Part shown: piece after piece, positions 7,293 to 12,410 of the stretch
How the letters are laid out: each line of letters opens with the position of its first letter
Numbering within the stretch: position 1 is the first letter of the stretch
Notes under the pieces: model-generated
What the model was told of the DNA's origin: nothing
The model's database searches: none
Seen by the model: only the letters and a program-made list of their open reading frames with translations
Translations under genes and position numbers: made by a program
Origin: Anaeromyxobacter dehalogenans
Lineage (GTDB): Bacteria; Myxococcota_A; UBA9042; DTJE01
Direction of reading: 5' to 3'
DNA length: 18,447 nucleotides
Assembly (NCBI GenBank): GCA_020722625.1
Contig: DYKK01000027.1
Coordinates: 1-18,447 of the forward strand

Positions 7293-8540
7293 TCAGGGGG
7301 TTTCGGCCGAGGCGAGTCGCTCCACCACGCGGCAGGCGGCCTCGAGGGTCCGCTCGCCCGCGCCGTGGCCGAAAAAGGACATCGCGTTCTCGTAGCAGGC
7401 CATGCCGCGGTGCGAGGGCGGGGGCGTGAGGCGGTAATCCTCGGCCCGGTGGAGGTACCCGATGTAGCCGTCGCATTGCGAGGCCGCGACCGGGTGCGCG
7501 ATCCCGGCCCGGCGGGCCCGGGCCTTGATCGCAAGCCCGACCCGCACCCCGAGGTCCGCGGGCGTCCCCACGACCGCGAACGACCCCACGCGGATCCCCT
7601 GGACCCTCGCGGTCCGGAGCGACGCCGGGACCAGTCGCCCCAGGACCGCTGCCAGGGGTCCACCCAGGAGCCCGGCGACCCCCTGGTCCTCGAAGAACGG
7701 CCGCGGGTCGGGGCGAGGCAGGTCCCACTCCTCGCTCGCGACCCGCACCCCCGCCGCCGCCTCCTCGCCCCTGGCCGCGAGCCGCGCCAGGTTGATCGCC
7801 GCGTGGGCGACGGGTTCGGCCATGAGGGACAGGTTCCGGTCCGCGGTCATGCCGGGATCGGCCGGGAACAGCACGTCCACCCCACCCAGGGACCCCTGCA
7901 GGAAGGCGGCGAACGCCACATCGCGCTCCAGCAACCGGACGACCTCCCCGGGGAAGTCCGCGGACACCGCGTGGTGGTCCCGCTCCCCGACGATCACGGG
8001 ATGCGCCGGGTAACTGACCAGGACCCCGAGGTCCTTCTCCCGGGCCATCCGCACCACGGTCAGTTCCTCGTCCCGGGGTCCGCGCGGGTCCCGCCGGTTC
8101 CCGTTCAGGCCCGGCAGGGGCACGGACGAGGCCCGGACCTCGGCCGGCGCCAGCCCCTCCAGGGCCACCCGCGCCGCCCGCTCGCCGGCCTCGACCAGGC
8201 GCGGGAGGACCCAGGGCCGGTGCGCCCCCGCGAACAGCCTCCCGAGCAGCCCCGGGACGAACCCGCCGACCGACGAGTGCGTGTGCGTCGCGTGGACCAT
8301 CACGAAGGCCCCCGCGTCGCGCAGCCGCTCCCGCACCCCGCGCGCCAGTTCGTCCACGACCAGCAACAGGTCGTAGATCACGAGCGCCGCCCGCGTCTCC
8401 CCGTCCTCGAACACGACCGCCCGCGCGAACAGGGGGTCGCGCACCCGCCGAAAGGTCCGCTCCCTCGCGTGCGCGTATCCCGCCAGGGGCACCGGTCCCT
8501 CCGGCGTGAACTCCGCCCGGCCCCATCCCACCCGCAGCAT
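7293..8540 (-). CDS. Neutral/alkaline ceramidase-family hydrolase
   Basis: This 415-residue protein resembles the catalytic N-terminal domain of the neutral/alkaline non-lysosomal ceramidase family (Ceramidase_alk), zinc amidases that split N-acyl sphingosines. Support comes from the start GWGRAEFTPEG with PLAGYAHARERTFRRV, then HATHTHSSVG (H83, H86, H88), YPAHP (H180), SADFPGE (194-199), CDGYIGYLH near residue 360 and a C-terminal ACYENAMSFFG. Characterised enzymes exceed 600 residues because of an Ig-like C-terminal domain, which is absent here. No signal peptide is seen, so an intracellular or different amide substrate is possible. The ATG has GAGGGG (8547-8552) 6 nt upstream. Its stop lies 9 nt from the stop of the convergent hydrolase gene, and it is divergent from the ArsR-type gene. 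Confidence 0.82.
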   Translation of the reverse strand: MLRVGWGRAEFTPEGPVPLAGYAHARERTFRRVRDPLFARAVVFEDGETRAALVIYDLLLVVDELARGVRERLRDAGAFVMVHATHTHSSVGGFVPGLLGRLFAGAHRPWVLPRLVEAGERAARVALEGLAPAEVRASSVPLPGLNGNRRDPRGPRDEELTVVRMAREKDLGVLVSYPAHPVIVGERDHHAVSADFPGEVVRLLERDVAFAAFLQGSLGGVDVLFPADPGMTADRNLSLMAEPVAHAAINLARLAARGEEAAAGVRVASEEWDLPRPDPRPFFEDQGVAGLLGGPLAAVLGRLVPASLRTARVQGIRVGSFAVVGTPADLGVRVGLAIKARARRAGIAHPVAASQCDGYIGYLHRAEDYRLTPPPSHRGMACYENAMSFFGHGAGERTLEAACRVVERLASAETP

Positions 8541-8606
8541 GGCGCACCCCTCGCGACCCGCGCGACCCTACTCTACCGCATTCCTCACCCTCCGCGTGCC
8601 GTCCGT

Positions 8607-8636
8607 TTGGCGCTCCCCGCGCTCCCGCCCTACGAT
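8607..8636 (+). promoter_or_regulatory. Putative promoter of the arsR-ampG pair
   Basis: TTGGCG (8607-8612) is followed by an 18-bp gap and TACGAT (8631-8636), 4 of 6 matches for each box. A start near 8643 would place the SD site (GAGGAGG, 8644-8650) at the extreme 5' end. The minus strand of this 116-bp divergent region has only a lone TAGAGT (8570-8575) that could serve the ceramidase-family gene. Confidence 0.4.
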
Positions 8637-8656
8637 CCGGTCCGAGGAGGTGTTCC

Positions 8657-8947
8657 ATGACCGGCCCCACCGTCTATCGGGATGTCAGCCGAGTCCTCAA
8701 GGCCCTGTCGTCCGAGTCCCGGCTCCTGATCATTGACCGGCTGGGCCGGGGCGAGGCCACGGTCAGCGAGTTGCGCGACCTCGTCGGGAGCGACCAGTCC
8801 ACGGTGTCCAAGCACCTGGCCCTCCTGCGGGCCGTGGGCCTCGTCGAGGACCGCCGCCGGGGCGCGTCGGTCCTGTACCGCCTGCCGGACTTGGGCGTGC
8901 TGAACGTGGTCCGCAGCGCGCACCAGTTGCGGGCCGCGCGGCGGTGA
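8657..8947 (+). CDS. ArsR-family winged-helix transcriptional regulator without cysteines
   Basis: This 96-residue protein has the ArsR/SmtB winged-helix fold. It begins with an ALSSESRLLIIDRL helix (16-29). TVSELRDLVGSDQSTVSKHL (35-54) forms the helix-turn-helix, and VEDRRRGASVLYRL is the beta wing. There is no cysteine in the protein, so the classical ELCVCDL metal site is absent, and a non-metal ligand or a redox-independent signal is likely. A strong SD (GAGGAGG, 8644-8650) precedes the ATG. Its stop overlaps the GTG start of the AmpG-like permease (GTGA at 8944-8947), which predicts coupled expression and makes the permease and the gene itself the likely targets. The divergent ceramidase-family gene shares the same intergenic region. 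Confidence 0.9.
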   Translation: MTGPTVYRDVSRVLKALSSESRLLIIDRLGRGEATVSELRDLVGSDQSTVSKHLALLRAVGLVEDRRRGASVLYRLPDLGVLNVVRSAHQLRAARR

Positions 8948-10281
8948 CCATGCCCGGACCCTGGGTTCGTTCCCTCGCGGTCTATCGGGACCGTCGCGTC
9001 CTCTCCATCGTGTTCTTCGGGTTCGCGAGCGGCCTCCCCCTCCTGCTCGTGGGTCCGACCCTGTCCGCGTGGCTGCGGGACGAGGGCGTCTCCCTGACCG
9101 AGATCGGCTTCGTCACCCTGGTGGGAATGGCCTACGGGCTCAAGTTCCTGTGGGCCCCGATCGTGGACCGCCTCCCCCTGCCCTTCCTGACGCGACGCCT
9201 GGGACGGCGCCGCGCGTGGCTGCTCGCGTCACAGGCGGGCCTGATCGCCGCGCTCCCGGTCCTCGGTTCGGCCGACCCCGCCACCCCGGCCGGCCTGAGG
9301 GCGGTCGTCGCCTGGGGCCTGGTCGTGGCCTTCCTCTCCGCGACCCAGGACATCGCCGTGGACGCCTATCGCACGGAGATCCTTGACGAAATGAAACTCG
9401 GCGCGGGGGCCGCGGCGGTCCAGTTCGGCTACCGCATCGGGATGCTGGCGGCCGGCGGCGGATGCCTGATCGTCGCGGACCTCGCGGACTGGTTCGCCGC
9501 GTATGCCGTCATGGCCGGCCTGATGTCGGTCGGGGTCCTCGCGACCCTCCTGAACCCGGAGCCCGCGGCCCCCCCGGCCGCGCCCGTCCCGTCGTCCGCC
9601 GCCCGGGACCCGCTGCGCCGCCTCCTTCTCCGCGCGCGCGAGGCCGCGGTCCGGCCGTTCCTCGAGTTCACGACCCGCCCCGGCTGGTGGGCGATCCTCC
9701 TCTTCGTCGCGTTCTATCGGTACGGGGACTCCCTCCTGGGGGTCATGGCCAACCCGTTCTACCTGGACCTCGGGTTCACAAAGACCGAGATCGGGGTCGT
9801 CAGCAAGGGGTTCGGGCTCGCCATGACCCTGCTGGGGACCGGGGTCGCGGGGGTCCTCGTAGCCCGCCTGGGCATCCTCCCGAGCCTCCTCGTGGGCGGG
9901 GTCTTCCAGGCCGCGTCCAACCTGATGTTCGTGTTCCAGGCGGTCGTGGGACCTTCCCTCCCGGCCCTCGCGGCCACCATCGCGGTCGAGAACCTGTCGG
10001 GGGGGCTCGCGGCCGGGGCCTTCGTCGCCTACCTGTCGAGCCTGTGCAACGTGGCCTTCACCGCGACCCAGTATGCGCTCTTGTCGTCGCTCGCGGCCTT
10101 CGCGGGCCGTCTGTTCGCCTCGGCGGGCGGGGCCGTCGCGGACCGCGTCTCGTGGGCCGGGTACTTCGCCCTGACCACCGTCGCGGCCCTTCCCGGCCTG
10201 TTCCTGCTGGTGTGGATGACCCGGCGCTTCCCGCCCGCGCGGCGTCCGTCCGGCCCTGCAACGGCTGCGACGACTAGTTGA
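8944..10281 (+). CDS. AmpG-like muropeptide permease (MFS)
   Basis: This 445-residue inner-membrane permease has about twelve hydrophobic segments. It matches the AmpG/PAT branch of the major facilitator superfamily, which imports GlcNAc-anhydroMurNAc peptides for wall recycling or, in related members, acetyl-CoA. The diagnostic stretches are FFGFASGLPLLL (24-35), LTEIGFVTLVGMAYGLKFLWAP (as two blocks, 51-72), the loop DRLPLPFLTRRLGRRRAW, and SATQDIAVDAYRTEIL (131-146). The C-terminal half begins around RPGWWAILLF after a Pro/Ala-rich linker. The start could be GTG 8944, overlapping the regulator stop, or ATG 8950 two codons later; neither has a strong SD. The 3' end overlaps the convergent thioredoxin gene by 8 nt. 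Substrate specificity cannot be read from sequence. Confidence 0.86.
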   Translation: MTMPGPWVRSLAVYRDRRVLSIVFFGFASGLPLLLVGPTLSAWLRDEGVSLTEIGFVTLVGMAYGLKFLWAPIVDRLPLPFLTRRLGRRRAWLLASQAGLIAALPVLGSADPATPAGLRAVVAWGLVVAFLSATQDIAVDAYRTEILDEMKLGAGAAAVQFGYRIGMLAAGGGCLIVADLADWFAAYAVMAGLMSVGVLATLLNPEPAAPPAAPVPSSAARDPLRRLLLRAREAAVRPFLEFTTRPGWWAILLFVAFYRYGDSLLGVMANPFYLDLGFTKTEIGVVSKGFGLAMTLLGTGVAGVLVARLGILPSLLVGGVFQAASNLMFVFQAVVGPSLPALAATIAVENLSGGLAAGAFVAYLSSLCNVAFTATQYALLSSLAAFAGRLFASAGGAVADRVSWAGYFALTTVAALPGLFLLVWMTRRFPPARRPSGPATAATTS

Positions 10282-10684
10282 ACAGTTTGGACAGGAGACC
10301 TTTCTTCTCGCCCAGGGCCCGATCGATCATCCGCCTCAGGTCCTCCGCGGGCGCGGCCCCGACCCGGAAATCCGCGACCTCGGCCCCCTTGAAGATCACG
10401 AGCGTCGGGATGGAGCGGATCCCCATCTGACCGGGCACCCCCGGGTTGCGCTCCGTGTCCAGTTTCACGAACTTCATCCGCCCCTGGTACTCGCGGGCCA
10501 ATTGTTCCACGACCGGTGACACCATCCGGCACGGCGCGCACCAAGGGGCCCAAAAGTCCACGAAGACGGGGAGGTCCGACTGGACGACCTCCCGTTCGAA
10601 CGTGGCGTCCGACACGGCGGTCACGTGCCCCGGGTCCTGCGAGGGTTGCCGCGCGGTCAGGTAGGCGGGCTTGCGGTCCTTCAT
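10274..10684 (-). CDS. Thioredoxin
   Basis: This 136-residue thioredoxin fold is a cytoplasmic disulfide reductase. The active site is W48-C49-A50-P51-C52, with Ala in place of the common Gly. DFWAP before it, the cis-proline motif S-I-P93-T and the helix after it are all present. About 20 residues precede the usual thioredoxin start (VTAVSDATFE begins at 21); no signal sequence is evident in that extension. The ATG at 10684 is chosen because AGGAGAG (10690-10696) lies 5 nt upstream, while the in-frame ATG at 10702 lacks an SD. A near-consensus promoter lies about 70 nt upstream. The stop overlaps the convergent permease gene. Confidence 0.94.
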   Translation of the reverse strand: MKDRKPAYLTARQPSQDPGHVTAVSDATFEREVVQSDLPVFVDFWAPWCAPCRMVSPVVEQLAREYQGRMKFVKLDTERNPGVPGQMGIRSIPTLVIFKGAEVADFRVGAAPAEDLRRMIDRALGEKKGLLSKLFN

Positions 10685-10750
10685 CGGTTCTCTCCTGGTC
10701 ACTCGAGTTGAGAATGGCGCCCGTCCTGCGACTCGGCGCCGGCCAGCACC

Positions 10751-10779
10751 ATAGTGGAGACGCGGACCGCCCGTGTCAA
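10751..10779 (-). promoter_or_regulatory. Sigma70-type promoter of the thioredoxin gene
   Basis: On the minus strand TTGACA (10779-10774, perfect) is followed after 17 bp by CACTAT (10756-10751, 3 of 6 with the key A and T present). Transcription would start near 10744, leaving a leader of about 60 nt before the ATG at 10684. Confidence 0.6.
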
Positions 10780-10783
10780 GACC

Positions 10784-10806
10784 AATCGGACCGAGAATCT
10801 CCGATT
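10784..10806. repeat. 7-bp inverted repeat upstream of the thioredoxin promoter
   Basis: AATCGGA (10784-10790) and TCCGATT (10800-10806) are perfect inverted copies separated by 9 nt. They lie just upstream of the -35 box. They could be an operator, or a weak stem in the tail of the HIT transcript; there is no U-run. Confidence 0.4.
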
Positions 10807-10815
10807 ACCACGCGG

Positions 10816-10831
10816 AAGGCGCGGCCGCCTT
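10816..10831 (-). other. Hairpin downstream of the HIT gene, no U-tract
   Basis: AAGGCG and CGCCTT pair around CGGC, a GC-rich 6-bp stem with a tetraloop starting 30 nt after the HIT stop. The following bases (minus strand) are not U-rich, so it does not qualify as a canonical intrinsic terminator. Confidence 0.35.
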
Positions 10832-10860
10832 GCTTGGGGTTTGACAGGTCCCCCACCGCC

Positions 10861-11205
10861 TCACGGCCACGAGAACCGGCGCCCGGACAGGAGGTGCGCG
10901 TGCAGGTGAAAGATGCTCTGGCCCGCCCCGGACCCCGTGTTGAGGATGGTGCGGTATCCCTGCGCGACCAGCCCAAGGTCCATCGCCACCCGTCGCACCC
11001 CGAGCATCAGGCGCCCCAGCAGGACCTCGTCCTCCGGCCCCGCCTCCGCGAGCGACGCGACGTGCTTGCGCGGGATGACCAGGACGTGGGTGGGGGCCAC
11101 GGGATGGATGTCGCGGAAGGCGACGATGTCGTCGTCCTGATACACGAAGGCCGCGGGGATGTCGCCCGACACGATCTTGCAGAAGAGGCAGTCGGGGTCG
11201 CTCAT
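10861..11205 (-). CDS. HIT-family nucleotide hydrolase
   Basis: This 114-residue protein is of the histidine-triad superfamily, HINT-like branch, a purine nucleoside phosphoramidate or dinucleoside polyphosphate hydrolase. It has the zinc pair C6-x2-C9, PVAPTHVLVIPRKH (35-48), and the catalytic triad H100-L-H102-A-H104-LL. The sequence is full length for the HINT type. The ATG at 11205 overlaps the stop of the 36-residue basic protein (ATGA), so translation is coupled; GGGGGA lies just upstream. The substrate is not known. Confidence 0.95.
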   Translation of the reverse strand: MSDPDCLFCKIVSGDIPAAFVYQDDDIVAFRDIHPVAPTHVLVIPRKHVASLAEAGPEDEVLLGRLMLGVRRVAMDLGLVAQGYRTILNTGSGAGQSIFHLHAHLLSGRRFSWP

Positions 11206-11312
11206 CGCTTCCCCCCGGCGGCCTTCGCGGCGGTCTTGCGCTTCTCGCGCGCCTTCTTCCTGGCCTGCCCGGCGCGCCGCCTCATCTTCGGGGTCTTCGA
11301 ATGCTTGCCCAT
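11202..11312 (-). CDS. 36-residue highly basic protein, coupled to HIT gene
   Basis: The predicted product begins MGKHSKTPKMRRR and continues as an Arg/Lys/Ala-rich helix ending GGKR. More than a third of its residues are Lys or Arg. GGAGG lies 7 nt upstream of the ATG at 11312, and the stop overlaps the HIT ATG as ATGA, the layout of a translated leader gene. The reading frame stays open further upstream, but only through repeat-derived sequence, so I do not accept that extension. It could be a ribosome-, RNA- or DNA-binding protein or a small structural ribosome component. I do not recognise a family, and homology search across HIT-adjacent genes would decide. Confidence 0.6.
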   Translation of the reverse strand: MGKHSKTPKMRRRAGQARKKAREKRKTAAKAAGGKR

Positions 11313-11376
11313 CGCGTCCTCCAGCGATCTCCGGGACGGGATGATAGCGCATTCGCACAAGAGGGCAAGGCCGCCC

Positions 11377-11407
11377 CTGATTCGCCGCCTCGAGGGCGGC
11401 GAATCAG
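11377..11407. repeat. Perfect 13-bp inverted repeat
   Basis: CTGATTCGCCGCC (11377-11389) and its exact complement GGCGGCGAATCAG (11395-11407) flank TCGAG. The element directly abuts the heptamer array and lies upstream of the small basic protein gene. There is no T-run on either side, so it is unlikely to be a terminator and may be part of a mobile repeat. Confidence 0.85.
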
Positions 11408-11455
11408 GATTTCGGATTTCGGATTGCGGATTTCGGAACGCGGATTGCGGATTGA
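11407..11455. repeat. Tandem heptamer array (GGATTTC/GGATTGC)
   Basis: Seven 7-bp units lie in register from 11407: GGATTTC, GGATTTC, GGATTGC, GGATTTC, GGAACGC, GGATTGC, GGATTGA. On the minus strand they read as the peptide-like NPQSxxRNPQ pattern. This is a well-known kind of intergenic heptamer repeat in several GC-rich and environmental genomes and is not a real gene. Confidence 0.88.
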
Positions 11456-11554
11456 AGTCGCACACCCGCTGCTGTGAGATGGTGGTGAACAAGAATCCGC
11501 GTCAAACCCAACAGGTTCAATGGGTTGTAAAATCTTGCGGTGGAGTTGGGGCCG

Positions 11555-11585
11555 CCGGGGACCGGCCGCCGGGACCGGTCCCCGG
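11555..11585 (-). terminator. GC-rich stem after hsp20, possible terminator
   Basis: CCGGGGACCGG (11555-11565) and CCGGTCCCCGG (11575-11585) form a perfect 11-bp stem with a 9-nt loop, 18 nt after the hsp20 stop. The stem is strong, but no U-tract follows on the minus strand. It could be a U-less terminator or an mRNA-stabilising hairpin. Confidence 0.4.
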
Positions 11586-11602
11586 TTTCCGATGGACGCG
11601 CG

Positions 11603-12046
11603 TCAGCCGGCCTTCACCTGGATCTGGCGCGGCTTGGTCTCGGGCCGCTTCGGCAGCGTCACGGTGAGCACGCCGTCCTTGTACTCCGCGGAGACCTGGT
11701 TCGGATCCACGTACGGCGGCAGCGTGAACGCCCGCGAGAACTTCCCGTAGTACCGCTCGATCCGCAGGTAGGAGTCCTTCTTGTCCTCATGCTCGAGTTT
11801 CTTCTCGCCCGAGATCGTCAGGACGTTGTCCTCGACGTGCAGGTCCACGTCCTTCGGGTTGACCCCGGGGAGTTCCGCCTTGAGGACCACCTGGTCCTTG
11901 TCCTCGAGGACGTCCACCGCGAACGGACACGTCACGTCCGTCTGGACGGGCACCGCCCGCCCGGTCCCGAGGCCACGGAAGATGCGGTCCATCTCCTCGT
12001 GGAACCTCTCGAAGTCCCGGATCGGATCCCACCTCTGGAGCATCAT
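11603..12046 (-). CDS. Hsp20/alpha-crystallin small heat-shock protein
   Basis: This 147-residue ATP-independent holdase chaperone binds unfolding proteins under stress. A short N-terminal region starts MMLQRWDPIRDFERFHEEMDRIF (given as family-typical blocks). The alpha-crystallin domain runs from about residue 42 to the end, with VVLKAELPGVNPKDVDL, ISGEKK, FSRAFTLP and the A-x-x-x-x-G-V-L-T-V-T-LPK motif. The length is normal for class A bacterial members. Two adjacent ATGs exist; the first (12046) lies 6 nt from the GGAGG of AAAGGAGGTG, an almost ideal SD. The AT-rich upstream interval (about 12061-12110) holds TATTTA as a possible -10, but no CIRCE element or sigma32 pair was found. Confidence 0.97.
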   Translation of the reverse strand: MMLQRWDPIRDFERFHEEMDRIFRGLGTGRAVPVQTDVTCPFAVDVLEDKDQVVLKAELPGVNPKDVDLHVEDNVLTISGEKKLEHEDKKDSYLRIERYYGKFSRAFTLPPYVDPNQVSAEYKDGVLTVTLPKRPETKPRQIQVKAG

Positions 12047-12410
12047 GGTACACCTCCTTTCTCAACAGTGACCTTCTAAATACCGTTGTCTATGAAGGGC
12101 TTTCGTTTCCGGGCCTTCCGTCGTCGGCCCGCTGCCCTCGACGCCCACAAGATTGATCCGTTCGGCAGGTTGTCAAGGGGTCTTCCCCAGCCACGATCCG
12201 CCGTCACGAAGTCGGAAGCACGACGGAACATCTCGATTTCTCGCGGTTTTGTGCCGGCCGCGACTTGGAAGTCGCGGCTCCAGGGTGGTGAATCGGTACG
12301 TGGTCGTCTTGAAGTGACTTCGAGGTTTTTCGGAGTTTCCTGGCGGATCCTGGTCAGGCGCCGCCCGTTGCGGTACGCTCCGCGCTGGTGTCCGTCGAGA
12401 AGGAGGAGAC
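12047..12410. other. Divergent intergenic region between hsp20 and OPT transporter
   Basis: This 364-nt region carries the hsp20 ribosome-binding site, an AT-rich stretch at 12061-12110 that probably includes the hsp20 promoter, and copy 1 of the dispersed repeat (12191-12348). The OPT-gene SD (AAGGAGG, 12400-12406) is at its right end. No confident -35/-10 pair for the OPT gene was seen. Confidence 0.6.
12191..12348 (+). repeat. Dispersed repeat, copy 1
   Basis: This is colinear, without net indels, with 15810-15967: about 118 of 158 bases identical, counted by eye. The best-conserved block (12241-12290) matches at 45 of 50. It contains a perfect palindrome at 12257-12278 (arms GCCGCGACTT/AAGTCGCGGC around GG), followed by CCAGGGTGGTGAA. 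Similarity stops abruptly outside these limits. Confidence 0.85.

Larger units (their letters stand above)
11313..11602. other. Non-coding repeat-bearing interval between HIT operon and hsp20
   Basis: This 290-nt interval lies downstream of hsp20 and upstream of the 36-residue gene, both on the minus strand. It holds a 13-bp hairpin, a heptamer array, an AT-richer stretch (11456-11545) with a 6-bp inverted repeat AACCCA/TGGGTT, and an 11-bp GC-rich stem. No convincing promoter boxes for the HIT operon were found. Confidence 0.6.

Noticed and set aside
10841..10846. Perfect TTGACA on the plus strand
   Set aside because: No -10 box at 16-18 bp, and it would point antisense into the HIT gene.
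11407..11455. Possible CRISPR or VNTR coding repeat
   Set aside because: Units are 7 bp and contiguous with no spacers; no cas genes are present.
11202..11492. 96-codon version of the small basic gene
   Set aside because: The extra N-terminus is translated heptamer repeat and hairpin; a strong SD marks the ATG at 11312.
11515..11536. AACCCA/TGGGTT stem as hsp20 terminator
   Set aside because: The stem is only 6 bp with a 10-nt loop and no U-run; the 11-bp stem at 11555 is closer to hsp20 and stronger.
12047..12120. CIRCE or sigma32 control of hsp20
   Set aside because: No TTAGCACTC inverted repeat and no CTTGAA/CCCCAT pair were found; only an AT-rich stretch is seen.
12092..12300. Small plus-strand frame starting MKGFRFRAFRRR
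   Set aside because: No ribosome-binding site, and the frame runs through the dispersed repeat.
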